Notes: generated from the sequence alone by a model not told the origin. A DNA stretch of 64,000 nucleotides from JBBQWR01 sp038210495 (GCA_038210495.1 JBBQWR010000008.1:62001-126000); one strand, 5' to 3'. Shown: positions 17,384 to 26,617, counted from the stretch's first letter. Made by a program: numbers and translations.

Positions 17384-19726
17384 ATGAGCCGGCCGCTGCA
17401 TACGCTGTGGATTGCCTCTGTTTTAGTCCCGATTCTGGCGACCGGCTGCCAACCGACGCAGCCTTTCTACTTCTTCGAGAAGGGGGACATGTCGCACTAT
17501 GTCGGCGTGGCCACCAAGCTCGAAACGCCCGACCTCAAGACTTGCAGCTTGTCGGAGGTCTCCAATCCGCCGGCGCCGCTATCGCTGTCCAACAGCCATT
17601 ACGACAAGATTTGGGACCTGCCGCTGGAAGAGGCCGTGCATCTGGCACTGGAGAACAGCAAGGTGATGCGGACGCTCGGCGCCCGATTCGCCTCGCAAGG
17701 CGGAACCCGGCCGCAGGTCGGCGATGCTCCGACCGTGCTGTTGTCATCCCCCAACGCCGTGCAAACGACATACGACCCGGGTATTATCGAATCCAATCCG
17801 ACCCTGGGTGTGGAAGGCGCGCTCTCGTCATTCGACGCCGAGCTGGCTAGCAGCTTTACTTGGGAACACGATAACACGCCGCAAAATTCGCGAATCGCGG
17901 CAGGCTCCATCCAAAACCGCGTTTCCCGGCAAGATATCGACACCTTTATCACTGGCATCACCAAGCGAACTGCCGTGGGCACGACGGTCGGCATTCAGCA
18001 GACCAGCACCTACACGGATAGTAACAGCCCCCTGCGTGAATCGCCGCACGACAATTCGATCGCCCTCGACTTCACGTTGACGCAACGGCTGTTGCGTGGC
18101 GGCGGTCTGCTGTTCAACGAGATCCACGGTCCGCTCGACGCCGGCACTCCGGGCATCGGCGGCGGATTCAACGGCGTGATGATCGCCCGAATCAACATGG
18201 ATATCAGCCTCGCGGATTTCGAGGCGGGCGTGCGCAACCTGGTCAGCGATACGGAAAACGCCTATTGGGAGCTGTACTTCGCCTATCGAGCGCTCGATGC
18301 GGCCAAGGTCGGCCGCGACAGTGCTCTCTCGACATGGACGAAGATTCACGCTTTGGCGATCGCCAACGCCCGAGGGGGCGAGGCCGACAAGGAAGCTCAA
18401 TCGCGGAACCAATACTTCACATTCCGGGCGCAGGTCGAGCAGTCGCTCAACGATCTGTATCGAATGGAAAATCGGCTGCGCTATCTGATGGGTCTGGCGG
18501 CGACCGATGGTCGGCTGATTCGACCCAAGGATGAGCCGACGACGGCCCACGTCGCGTTCGAGTGGTGCGACACGCACGAAGAGGCCCTGGCCCGCAGCAT
18601 CGAGCTCCGCAGGGAAAAATGGCGGATCAAACAGCTCGAACTGGAGCTGGTCGCCTCGAAGAATCTATTGCTGCCCAATCTCGATCTGACGGCCCGATAT
18701 CGAGCCTTTGGCTTGGGTGAAGACTTGGTCGCCAACGAGGGCGCCTATCGCGGGACGCCGTCCGATACGATCATCGGCACGTCGGCAACCTCATCGCTGG
18801 CCGACGCGCCGTTCGGCTCGTTCAACCTCGGTTTGAATTTCAGCATGCCGTTCGGCTTCCGCCGCGAACTGACGACGATCCGCAATCAGCAGCTCTTGCT
18901 GGTTCGCGAAAAATCCGTGCTACAGGACCAGGAATTGGAATTGTCGCACCAGATCGCCGACGCCGTGCGGCTGCTCGACACGCAGTATCATTTGATGCAA
19001 ACCAACTACAATCGCCGGTTGGCCAGCGAACAGGAAGTCTCCGCGGTCGAAGCGGCTTATCTGGCGGGAACGGTGACGTTGGATCTGTTGCTCCAAGCTC
19101 AGCAGCGGCGGTCCGACGCCGAGTCGGCCTATTACCGATCGCTCGTCGATTACAACCGAGGTATCAGCCAAGTCCACTACGTCAAAGGCTCGCTGCTGGA
19201 ATACAACAACGTGTATCTGGCGGAAGGCCCTTGGCCGGGCAAGGCGTATTTCGACGCTCACCGGCTGGCGCGGTCGCGCGACGCTGCCTATTATCTCAAC
19301 TACGGAGTCAGCCGGCCGAGTGTGTTCAGCCAAGGGCCGCTGGAACAGCACGAAGAGGCGACCGACCAGGAGCCGCAAGGCGAAAATGTGCCGCCGGGCA
19401 AGCCGACTCCGGCGGAAATGAACACGCTGCCGATCCCCACGCCGGCGGCGACCAGCGACCAGCCGCAGCGACGACCGTCGACGGCTCGGCGGCTCAAGCC
19501 GGCCGGCGAAGGCCCGATGCTGGGCTCGGCGATCGGCAGCCGCGGCGATGTCGCTGATATTTCGATGGCCCAGCGGACCTCGGCGGTCGACACGAGTGGC
19601 TCGGGCGGTTGGACGGCGGCTGGTCAGCGGACCTCGACGAGCCGGGGCGATTTCGAGTCCGACGCGAGCTCGACGACGGCTCAAGCTGATCATTCTGCGT
19701 CAAGCTGGAAGAAAATCCAACGTTAG
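17384..19726 (+). CDS. TolC-family outer-membrane efflux protein with lipobox and long C-terminal tail
   Basis: 780 residues. A lipoprotein-type signal (VLVPILATGC, Cys22) suggests lipid attachment. The duplicated TolC/OEP helical hairpin region spans about 80-640: LPLEEAVHLALENSKVMRTLG, ENAYWELYFAYRALDAAKVGRDSAL and EQEVSAVEAAYLAGTVTLDLLLQAQQR. These proteins form trimeric export ducts across the outer membrane. From about 655 there is a Pro/Thr/Ser/Gln-rich, probably disordered tail of about 125 residues not typical of TolC. No membrane-fusion or inner-membrane pump gene is adjacent, so its partner is unknown. A possible ribosome site GAAGGGAA precedes ATG 17384. Confidence 0.88.
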   Translation: MSRPLHTLWIASVLVPILATGCQPTQPFYFFEKGDMSHYVGVATKLETPDLKTCSLSEVSNPPAPLSLSNSHYDKIWDLPLEEAVHLALENSKVMRTLGARFASQGGTRPQVGDAPTVLLSSPNAVQTTYDPGIIESNPTLGVEGALSSFDAELASSFTWEHDNTPQNSRIAAGSIQNRVSRQDIDTFITGITKRTAVGTTVGIQQTSTYTDSNSPLRESPHDNSIALDFTLTQRLLRGGGLLFNEIHGPLDAGTPGIGGGFNGVMIARINMDISLADFEAGVRNLVSDTENAYWELYFAYRALDAAKVGRDSALSTWTKIHALAIANARGGEADKEAQSRNQYFTFRAQVEQSLNDLYRMENRLRYLMGLAATDGRLIRPKDEPTTAHVAFEWCDTHEEALARSIELRREKWRIKQLELELVASKNLLLPNLDLTARYRAFGLGEDLVANEGAYRGTPSDTIIGTSATSSLADAPFGSFNLGLNFSMPFGFRRELTTIRNQQLLLVREKSVLQDQELELSHQIADAVRLLDTQYHLMQTNYNRRLASEQEVSAVEAAYLAGTVTLDLLLQAQQRRSDAESAYYRSLVDYNRGISQVHYVKGSLLEYNNVYLAEGPWPGKAYFDAHRLARSRDAAYYLNYGVSRPSVFSQGPLEQHEEATDQEPQGENVPPGKPTPAEMNTLPIPTPAATSDQPQRRPSTARRLKPAGEGPMLGSAIGSRGDVADISMAQRTSAVDTSGSGGWTAAGQRTSTSRGDFESDASSTTAQADHSASSWKKIQR

Positions 19727-19754
19727 TCGGTGAAACAGCCTTCGGCTCGCAGCA

Positions 19755-22076
19755 TCATACGGAGTTCTTGGACTTGTCGTTCGGATCCTTGTTCCGATTG
19801 TCGCGACTGCCGTCGCGCCCATTGCTGGGCCCGGACCGCGCGGCGCCCGTGTCCTTAGTTGCGGCGTTGTCTTTAACGGCCGGGCCGACCGTGGATTTCG
19901 GTTGCGGTTGCGGTTGGCTCAAAATCATCGGCCGCACTGGGTCTTTGCCACTTGCCGCCTGACCCCCACTGGGCCTTATCGATGGTTGAACGACGGCCCT
20001 CGATTCGGTGCTCAAAGTCGGACCTGTCGGACCGGTGGTGAATGCCCGCGGGACGTCCTTGGCTTTGATCACCGGCTGATCGGCGACGGGGCGACGGTCG
20101 GTTTCGGAACGGCGGGCGTTGGGATCGACCGACTGAAACAAAAGCTTGCCCGCTCTCGGATCATCCTTGCTGGGGTCCTTGGGCTTCTTGCTCGGGTCAC
20201 CGCCCGACGATGGAACTCGGCCGTGGCCGGTGTCGCCTGAGCCCGGCTGGATGCCGCTACCACTGGGCTTATTGCCGCTGGGGCCGCCCGTCGGTCCCGT
20301 AGGACCCGCTGCCGGGGCCGGTTTGTTGATGTCTCCCAGTTTCGGACCAACGAGCGGCCTGATCGTGTCATTCAATTTCGGTCCAGTGATCGGCTTGCTC
20401 GTGTCACCCGATTTCGGTCCTGTGATCGGCTTGCTTGTGTCTCCTAATTTTGGTCCCGCGAGGGGCCCAGTTTTTGAAGGCCCAAGCGTGGTATTGGACG
20501 TATCGCCCCCCTTCAGCGTCTCGCCCGTCTTCAAGTGGAATGCGTCGGGGCTAGTTGTCGTCGGGCCGCTTCGCGTGGGGCCTCCCGTTGTAGTTGGGCC
20601 CCCCGTGCTGCTCGGCCCACCGGTCGTTGTCGGACCGGGCGACGTCGACGGGACATGTCCGTCCAGTCGTGTCTTGCTTCCGCCAACGATAGCTTCCCCG
20701 GGCGACCCCCCAGGAAGTTTGCCGCCCGTCGCTTGAGTCAGCTTCTGGAGGTTCAGGCTCTTCGGGGGCGATCCACTCGGATTGCTTCCGACGCCGATGT
20801 TTGGTTTCGTTCCGCCCGTCGAAGCTTCCAGCTTGGCCCGCTCGTTGGCTAGGCCCTGTTCTTTGACCGCTTGGGTGGCGAAGTCTTGGCGCTGATTCTT
20901 CGACAGATCGACGAACTTGACGTTGCGGGCGCCGCCGCCGGCGCTCGTGTTGTTGACGTTCTTGACGTACTGATTCAGCGTCGAGCCGATCTGCACGTTG
21001 TTGACAGTCGTGTTGTTGACCGTCGTGTGATTGACCGTCGTGTGATTGACCGTCGTGTTGTTGTTGACGATCGTCGTCTGTTGGACGAACGTGTGCGGCG
21101 GCCTGGAATCGGGATGCCGGTCCATGTAGGTAAAATGCTCTTGGATGTGATCGTGCCAATGCGGCTCGTCTCGATGCTCCCAGCGATAATAGGAGAACAA
21201 CGGATCGTAGCCGCTATGCACGCCGACCGAGAACCAGGGGTGGAAGCCCAGCGTTACGAACGATTGGCCATAATAATCGCCAAAGTAATAATGGCACGTG
21301 CTCGGGCGCACGAAGAAGTTCACCGTGAGCAAATTCGCATCGATCACGACGCTCGGCGAGAAGACGAAGTGCCGACGCTCATAGATCGGCTCGCTAAAGG
21401 CGATCGGCGCGAACAACACGCCGCGATTGGCCAGCAGATAATCCCAGTGTCCGGGAATGAACACGTAACCGCTCGGGGTCCATGAATAATGGGCCGGCGA
21501 CCAAATCCAGTTGGCTTGGCCCGCCGTCCAGTAACCCGGACGCCAGACGAAATGGCTCTCGTGCCATTGTTGCACGCCCGGCACCCAAAAATCTCTCGGG
21601 TCGGGCGCGGGCGTCGTCGGACCTTCCTCGAGCGATTCCGGTGGCTGCGGCAAGTAGCTTACTTCCGATTGCTGCTGCGGGGACCAGAACCCGGGCGTCC
21701 ACTGCGAGCCCGCGTTCGTCTTCGTCCAATAGCCGGGAACCCAGATAAACCCCGGAGGGGCGTCTCGCCAAATTCCGCTGATCCACAAAAATCGGTTCGA
21801 CGACTCGTCCCAGCCCCAGTAGCCGGAAATCCAGACGACGTTGTTTCCCTCCGGCTTCACGTCCGGCGGCAACTCTTCGATCGGCGCCGGGGCCTCGGCG
21901 GCGATCGCCAGCGGCGGGACCGGATTGGCGATCGTCGGCTCGGCGAACGCTTCGTGAACCGGGCCGCGAGTTAACGCCTCTTGACCATTCTCTTGAGCCA
22001 ATAAGGGTCGCGATGTCAGGCAGCATACACTCGCGAGCCCAAAGACTAAGCACACTTTCCAGCGCATGGCGCTCAT
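19755..22076 (-). CDS. Secreted YXWGXW-repeat protein with low-complexity tail
   Basis: 773 residues with a signal peptide (VCLVFGLASVCCLTSRPLLAQ). Residues about 80-220 hold eight tryptophan-rich units of the YXWGXW type (WISGYWGW, LWISGIW, IWVPGYW, WTPGFW, VWRPGYW, FIPGHWDY). These repeats are known from secreted planctomycete proteins; their function is not established. Further on come His/Tyr-rich stretches, an NHTTVN repeat zone (about 340-362), tandem 12-residue GPKLGDTSKPIT-type units (about 541-588) and a Gly/Pro/Ser/Lys-rich C-terminus. ATG 22076 has AAGGA upstream. Probably a surface or matrix protein; it is convergent with the TolC gene. Confidence 0.85.
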   Translation of the reverse strand: MSAMRWKVCLVFGLASVCCLTSRPLLAQENGQEALTRGPVHEAFAEPTIANPVPPLAIAAEAPAPIEELPPDVKPEGNNVVWISGYWGWDESSNRFLWISGIWRDAPPGFIWVPGYWTKTNAGSQWTPGFWSPQQQSEVSYLPQPPESLEEGPTTPAPDPRDFWVPGVQQWHESHFVWRPGYWTAGQANWIWSPAHYSWTPSGYVFIPGHWDYLLANRGVLFAPIAFSEPIYERRHFVFSPSVVIDANLLTVNFFVRPSTCHYYFGDYYGQSFVTLGFHPWFSVGVHSGYDPLFSYYRWEHRDEPHWHDHIQEHFTYMDRHPDSRPPHTFVQQTTIVNNNTTVNHTTVNHTTVNNTTVNNVQIGSTLNQYVKNVNNTSAGGGARNVKFVDLSKNQRQDFATQAVKEQGLANERAKLEASTGGTKPNIGVGSNPSGSPPKSLNLQKLTQATGGKLPGGSPGEAIVGGSKTRLDGHVPSTSPGPTTTGGPSSTGGPTTTGGPTRSGPTTTSPDAFHLKTGETLKGGDTSNTTLGPSKTGPLAGPKLGDTSKPITGPKSGDTSKPITGPKLNDTIRPLVGPKLGDINKPAPAAGPTGPTGGPSGNKPSGSGIQPGSGDTGHGRVPSSGGDPSKKPKDPSKDDPRAGKLLFQSVDPNARRSETDRRPVADQPVIKAKDVPRAFTTGPTGPTLSTESRAVVQPSIRPSGGQAASGKDPVRPMILSQPQPQPKSTVGPAVKDNAATKDTGAARSGPSNGRDGSRDNRNKDPNDKSKNSV
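20313..20456 (-). repeat. Four tandem 36-bp units coding for 12-residue repeats
   Basis: Four exact-length units (20421-20456, 20385-20420, 20349-20384 and 20313-20348) encode GPKLGDTSKPIT, GPKSGDTSKPIT, GPKLNDTIRPLV and GPKLGDINKPAP. The first two differ at only a few bases, suggesting recent duplication; the unit length is a multiple of three, so copy number can change without loss of frame. Confidence 0.85.
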
Positions 22077-22516
22077 GACAAAATCCTTTTCAACAGAGTG
22101 TTTAGAAGCATCGCCGACAGGGGCGAGCTGTTTCAGGCGGGGAGACCGATTTCCAAGGCGAGACTGAGTCGGCCTACAATTCTAACCCGTAACCAAGGCG
22201 CCGGTGTCGAATGCATTTCGCATACCCATGCGAATTATCGAGCCGCCGAACGAAGCGATTTCGCCGAAGGCCCGAGCGGATGTAATTATAACGCTCGATG
22301 GGATAAGTGTGATAGAGAATCTGAAAAAGAAACTAGGGGTGATGGGGCGAGGGACCAGGGGAAGAGTAGCGGCGCCGCCGTGCCGACGGCTGGCCGGGGA
22401 GCTGGGCGCCCGTCGTTTTCTTCGTCCCTAGTCCCGCCCCACCACCCCCAGCCCCTATTCCCGCCACCGCTAGTTCCACCACCCCCATACCAGCGACCAA
22501 TCCCGGAGACATCCCG
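22077..22516. other. Divergent gene-free region with a CCCTAGTCCC-family element
   Basis: About 440 bases. The 5' part carries the ribosome site for the YXWGXW gene. From about 22333 to 22480 lies a long imperfect hairpin: GGGGTGATGGGGCGAGGGAC on the left and CGTCCCTAGTCCCGCCCC and CCACCCCCAGCCCC on the right, with an inner GC-rich stem (GCCGTGCCGACGGC). It belongs to the family also seen at 11352-11447 and 44182-44276. GGAG at 22503-22508 serves the next gene. Confidence 0.6.
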
Positions 22517-22873
22517 ATGTCCAACGTCCTCACAACCGTCGGCTTGCTCATTTGCTCAAACGCATTCATGAACGTCGCCTGGTATGGCCACTTGAAGTTC
22601 AAGCAAGCGCCGCTGATGGCAGCCATCGCCGTGAGTTGGCTGATCGCTTTGCCCGAATACGCTCTGCAAGTGCCGGCCAACCGCATTGGGCACGAACAAC
22701 TCTCCGCGCCGCAATTGAAAATTATTCAAGAAGCTATTTCAATCGGCGTGTTCGTCGCGCTCGACTTCGTCTACCTGAAAGAAGCAATCCGTCCGACCGA
22801 TTGGCTGGCGTTCGCCCTGATCCTGAGCGCGGTGGCGCTCGTCATGGTCCCACGATTCGCCACGGCCGGGTAA
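22517..22873 (+). CDS. DUF486 (DMT-like) small membrane protein
   Basis: 118 residues with four transmembrane segments. It matches the DUF486 family throughout: LLICSNAFMNVAWYGHLKF at the start, SWLIALPEYALQVPANRIGHEQLSAPQLKIIQEAIS in the middle, and ALILSAVALVMVP at the end. The family is related to the drug/metabolite transporter fold, but no substrate is established. ATG 22517 follows a GGAG. Single gene; the following gap holds a variant of the GGCGAG...GTCC repeat (about 22899-22936). Confidence 0.9.
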   Translation: MSNVLTTVGLLICSNAFMNVAWYGHLKFKQAPLMAAIAVSWLIALPEYALQVPANRIGHEQLSAPQLKIIQEAISIGVFVALDFVYLKEAIRPTDWLAFALILSAVALVMVPRFATAG

Positions 22874-22898
22874 CGCTGACACACCACTGCTCGCCTTC

Positions 22899-22936
22899 CT
22901 CGTCGGCGAGGGGGGAGTGTAATCTCCCAGTCCCTT
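22899..22936. repeat. Diverged half-copy of the GGCGAG...CTGTCC repeat
   Basis: GGCGAGGGGGGAGTGTAA followed by TCTCCCAGTCCCTTA resembles the left terminus of the 15643-15810 and 52547-52710 elements with several substitutions and the same inner palindrome. Single copy here, no partner seen. Confidence 0.4.
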
Positions 22937-23052
22937 AGCCAACACTTCCAATGAATTGCCAGGTTCCGAGTTGCCTTCGCCTATGTTTCCCCGGGCCATC
23001 AGCGGTTCTATACTGGACAGAGAAAACAATTCCCGAATCTCGCGACTTCAAT

Positions 23053-25548
23053 ATGCTCCCAATCCGTGATCGCTCCGCATCGCTTGACGTCGAGGGTTGG
23101 TGGGCCGTGCCCAGCCTACGCCGCGGCGATGGGCGACTGGTCGCGCTCTGGTCGGCGGTTGCTGTCGTTAGTCTGCTTTTCATTACAGCACGAGCAGCCA
23201 ATGCCCAGTTCGGCTTCACCGGTCCGGCCGAGCTTTCCGACGCATTGCAGGTCGACGAGGCCGACTCGGCGGCCCGCACGCTGCTCCAGCGGGCAAAAGC
23301 CCACGCCGCCGAGAAGCAGTGGGACGAGGCCATCGAGACGCTACGGCAAGTGATGGAGCATCATGGCGAGCGACTCGTGCGGGTCGATCCGCATCGGTAT
23401 CTCTCCATGCGCGAGTATTGCCAGATGCAGTTGTCGCAGTTGCCGGCCGAAGGGCTGGCGATGTATCGCGGACGCATCGATGCGCAGGCGAAGCGACTGT
23501 ATGAGCAAGGAGTGGCCGAGCGCGACGAGAAATTGCTGCGCCGGGTTGTCGATGAGTTGTTCGTCAGTTCTTGGGGAGACAAGGCTTTGTGGATGCTAGG
23601 AGAGATGGAGCTGGAGCGCGGGAATTACGAGCAGGCTCGCGGTTGTTGGCAGCGAATAAAATTTGAGTCTGGCGGGCCTGGGGAAATCGAACGTGAGGGG
23701 ACCGCAGGCTTACGCCCCCCGCTCGCCGACGAGGATAAGAAGAAGTATCCGCCGCCGTATTGGCTGGCTTATCCCGATTCGCAGATCGATTTGGCCGAGG
23801 CGCGGGCGCGGCTGGCGCTCGTGTCGATTATGGAAGGATCGCTCGTGCGGGCGGAAAAAGAGTTGGCCGAGCTCGAGCGGCTGCATCCTCGCGCCCGGGA
23901 CCGAATGGCGGGGCGCGACGCGCAGTATGCCGAGACGCTACGGCGACTGTTTGCGCTGGCTCAGCAGCGGCCTGAAATGCCACTGGGCAAGGATTGGGCG
24001 ACATTCGCCGGCGCCACCACGCGGACTGCCCGCGCGGCGTTGCGGTCTAGGTTCGGCGCTGTGGCCTGGGAAGTTCCGCTCGCATCGCGGCCGTTTCAAG
24101 CGGATATGGCCGTCGTGCATAATCCGGAATTCAAGCTGCCCGAGTTTCGTGTCGGCGAGGAGCAGCGGGGCCTGCTCAGTTTTCATCCACTCGTTGTCGA
24201 CGATATCGTGCTATTCAACACGGCCGAGAAAGTGTTCGCGCTGAAACTCAAGACGGGCAAACCCGCTTGGCCTGTTGCCCCGAACAATAATCTGCCGGCG
24301 CGCGAGCCGGGCGAAATTTTCAATAGCGCCTCGGGCCACGACATTCGGCCCGACCCGATTGGCGGCGGCGTGGTATATCATGCGTATGGCGCCCCACGAT
24401 TCACGATGACCGCCCGCGACCATCGGCTGTACGCACGGCTGGGTTCGCCGATTACGGCCCATCCGGTCGACCAACCGTTTGTCGGCGGCGGCAGCTATTT
24501 GGTCTGCCTCGACCTTGCCGCCGAAGGTTATTTGCGGTGGCGGATTCCCGAGCCCGGCAAAGAAGACGAACGCTGGGCCTTCGAAGGCTCGCCGGTTTGC
24601 GACGGCGTGAACGTCTATGTGGCGATGCGGCGGAGCGATATTCGGCCGCAAGAGCATGTGGCCTGTTTCGACGCTCAGACCGGCGCCATGCGCTGGCGAC
24701 GGCTGGTGTGCGCGGCCGAGTCGCCCGCCCGGGGGCAGATCGAAGAGATGACGCACAATTTGCTGACGCTCGCCGAGGGCGTGCTCTACTTGAATACGAA
24801 TCTCGGCGCCATTGCCGCGCTCTCCACGAGCGACGGCCACATCAATTGGCTTTATCGCTACGAACGATCGAAGCATTCAACCGATGCGGGCGGCCGGCAG
24901 TTCTATCGCGACTTGAATCCGTGTGTCTTCGACCGGGGGCGCGTGTTCGCTGCGCCGGCGGACACGCCCGCGATTTTCGCGCTCGACGCGGCGACCGGTG
25001 AACTGCTTTGGGAAAATCGAAAGGCCGGCGACGCGACGCAATTGCTCGGCGTTGTCGGCGAGAATCTGATCGCCAGTGGACGACGGTTATATTGGCTCGA
25101 CATCGAGCATGGCGACCGGCGAATGGAGATGGCGCCGGATCAGCCGACGATCTCCGGCTACGGCCGCGGCGCATTGATCGGCGATTTAATTTATTGGCCG
25201 ACGCGATCGGAGCTTCGGATCTATCGGCAAGATTACGCTGCGGCCAGATCGCAAGACGTTCCTGATCCGATTCCGATCGGCGGCGGAAATCTGGTCGCGG
25301 CCGGCGAGTATTTGCTCGTCGCGACTCCGGATAGGTTGATTGCATACGGTCCGAGTAACGGCCAGCCGGCGATGGGGGAGCGGCCGCTGGTTATACGTCA
25401 GAGTTCGCCAGGCGCCAGCGTCGCATCGGGAATGATCGGTACTTTGATGAGCTTCAGTAACGCCGCGCCGAGGACAGGGGGCTTACGCCCCCCGCTCGCC
25501 TTTCACTCCCGACTCCCGTCTCCCGACTCCCGACTCCCCCACCGCTAA
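23053..25548 (+). CDS. TPR and PQQ-type beta-propeller protein
   Basis: 831 residues from ATG 23053; an earlier in-frame ATG at 22951 is less likely. One membrane/signal segment (about 32-52, LWSAVAVVSLLFITARAANAQ) puts it in the periplasm or on the membrane. Residues about 60-300 hold TPR-like helices (AKAHAAEKQWDEAIETLRQVMEHHG). Residues about 370-780 form a PQQ/BamB-like propeller (VFALKLKTGKPAWPV, VACFDAQTGAMRWRRL, IFALDAATGELLWENR). Two stretches come from a dispersed repeat: GTAGLRPPLADED near 215-226 and GGLRPPLA near 808-815, and the last residues from a seven-base repeat. The moxR-like gene starts five bases after the stop, so the two are probably cotranscribed. Confidence 0.85.
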   Translation: MLPIRDRSASLDVEGWWAVPSLRRGDGRLVALWSAVAVVSLLFITARAANAQFGFTGPAELSDALQVDEADSAARTLLQRAKAHAAEKQWDEAIETLRQVMEHHGERLVRVDPHRYLSMREYCQMQLSQLPAEGLAMYRGRIDAQAKRLYEQGVAERDEKLLRRVVDELFVSSWGDKALWMLGEMELERGNYEQARGCWQRIKFESGGPGEIEREGTAGLRPPLADEDKKKYPPPYWLAYPDSQIDLAEARARLALVSIMEGSLVRAEKELAELERLHPRARDRMAGRDAQYAETLRRLFALAQQRPEMPLGKDWATFAGATTRTARAALRSRFGAVAWEVPLASRPFQADMAVVHNPEFKLPEFRVGEEQRGLLSFHPLVVDDIVLFNTAEKVFALKLKTGKPAWPVAPNNNLPAREPGEIFNSASGHDIRPDPIGGGVVYHAYGAPRFTMTARDHRLYARLGSPITAHPVDQPFVGGGSYLVCLDLAAEGYLRWRIPEPGKEDERWAFEGSPVCDGVNVYVAMRRSDIRPQEHVACFDAQTGAMRWRRLVCAAESPARGQIEEMTHNLLTLAEGVLYLNTNLGAIAALSTSDGHINWLYRYERSKHSTDAGGRQFYRDLNPCVFDRGRVFAAPADTPAIFALDAATGELLWENRKAGDATQLLGVVGENLIASGRRLYWLDIEHGDRRMEMAPDQPTISGYGRGALIGDLIYWPTRSELRIYRQDYAAARSQDVPDPIPIGGGNLVAAGEYLLVATPDRLIAYGPSNGQPAMGERPLVIRQSSPGASVASGMIGTLMSFSNAAPRTGGLRPPLAFHSRLPSPDSRLPHR
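23695..23728. repeat. Dispersed repeat inserted in a coding sequence, copy 1
   Basis: The segment with CAGGCTTACGCCCCCCGCTCGCC matches the right terminus of the MITE-like elements and is read in frame as AGLRPPLAD within the TPR/PQQ protein. The insertion keeps the frame open on both sides. Confidence 0.8.
25471..25540. repeat. Dispersed repeat plus seven-base tandem repeat forming a gene 3' end
   Basis: AGGACAGGGGGCTTACGCC and CCCCGCTCGCC (25471-25501) is a full-length terminus of the same family, read as GGLRPPLA. It is followed at 25505-25540 by CTCCCGACTCCCGTCTCCCG-type seven-base repeats, read as SRLPSPDSRLPHR up to the stop at 25548. A related seven-base repeat lies at 36191-36239. Confidence 0.8.
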
Positions 25549-25553
25549 TTCCC

Positions 25554-26603
25554 ATGCCCGACGATATCGAAGCCGTTCAGAAACTCAGCGACGCTTACCG
25601 CCGCATCGTGGCGGAGCTCGGCAAAGCGATCGTCGGTCAACAGCGAGTGATCGAAGAACTGCTGATCGCCATGTTCGCCCGCGGCCATTGTCTGCTGGTG
25701 GGCGTGCCCGGGCTGGCGAAGACGCTGATGATTCGCACGCTGGCCGATGCGTTGTCGCTCAAGTTCAATCGCATTCAGTTTACGCCGGACCTCATGCCCT
25801 CGGACATCACGGGCACGGAAGTGATTCAAGAGGACAAAGCCAGCGGCGCCCGGGCGTTCAAGTTTCTCGAGGGACCGGTTTTCGCGAATGTGATTCTCGC
25901 GGACGAGATCAATCGCACGCCTCCCAAGACGCAGGCGGCGCTGCTGGAGGCCATGCAGGAGCATCAGATCACCGTCGGCGGAACTCGGCACACGCTGTCG
26001 GAACCGTTCTTCGTGCTCGCCACTCAGAATCCGATCGAGCAAGAGGGAACCTACCCGCTGCCCGAGGCGCAGCTCGACCGATTCATGTTCAACGTGCTGG
26101 TCGACTACCCGAGCGAGGAAGAGGAATTTCAGATCGTCAAACAAACGACGACCGATGTGCCGACGAACATCACTCGCACGCTGACGGCGGAGGAGATCAT
26201 CGAGCTATCGCGGATCGTGCGCCGCGTGCCGGTGGCCGATCATGTGACTCGCTATGCCCTACAGTTCACGCGTCTGACGCGAAAGGATCACGGCCCCGTG
26301 CCGGATTTCATTCGCGAATATGTCAGTTGGGGCGCCGGGCCGCGGGCGAGCCAGTTTTTGGTGCTCGGAGCAAAAGCCCGGGCCGTCCTGCATGGCCGGT
26401 ATTTCGCCACATGCGACGACATTCGGGCCGTCGCCGCGCCCGTGCTGCGGCACCGAATCGTGACGAACTTCAACGCCGAGGCCGAAGGGATCAAGCCCGA
26501 CGAAATCATCCGCCGCTTGATCGCGCACATACCGGTCGACGATTACGAAAAGTCGTTGGGCGGAAAATTGCCCGACGTGTTCCGCTCGAAAGAGGCGTCG
26601 TAG
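25554..26603 (+). CDS. MoxR-family AAA+ ATPase
   Basis: 349 residues. A cytoplasmic chaperone-like AAA+ ATPase of the MoxR family, which typically works with VWA-domain or DUF58 partners to mature or activate other proteins. Walker A GVPGLAKT (50-57), Walker B VILADEINR (113-121), sensor-1 region FVLATQNPIEQEGTYPLPEAQLDRF (153-177) and an arginine-finger context are all present. It starts five bases after the PQQ gene. The usual DUF58 or BatA-type neighbours are missing: the next gene is convergent and ends 14 bases away. The partner must be encoded elsewhere or the PQQ protein is involved, which is a guess. Confidence 0.92.
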   Translation: MPDDIEAVQKLSDAYRRIVAELGKAIVGQQRVIEELLIAMFARGHCLLVGVPGLAKTLMIRTLADALSLKFNRIQFTPDLMPSDITGTEVIQEDKASGARAFKFLEGPVFANVILADEINRTPPKTQAALLEAMQEHQITVGGTRHTLSEPFFVLATQNPIEQEGTYPLPEAQLDRFMFNVLVDYPSEEEEFQIVKQTTTDVPTNITRTLTAEEIIELSRIVRRVPVADHVTRYALQFTRLTRKDHGPVPDFIREYVSWGAGPRASQFLVLGAKARAVLHGRYFATCDDIRAVAAPVLRHRIVTNFNAEAEGIKPDEIIRRLIAHIPVDDYEKSLGGKLPDVFRSKEAS

Positions 26604-26617
26604 GGAGCGGTCTGCGA

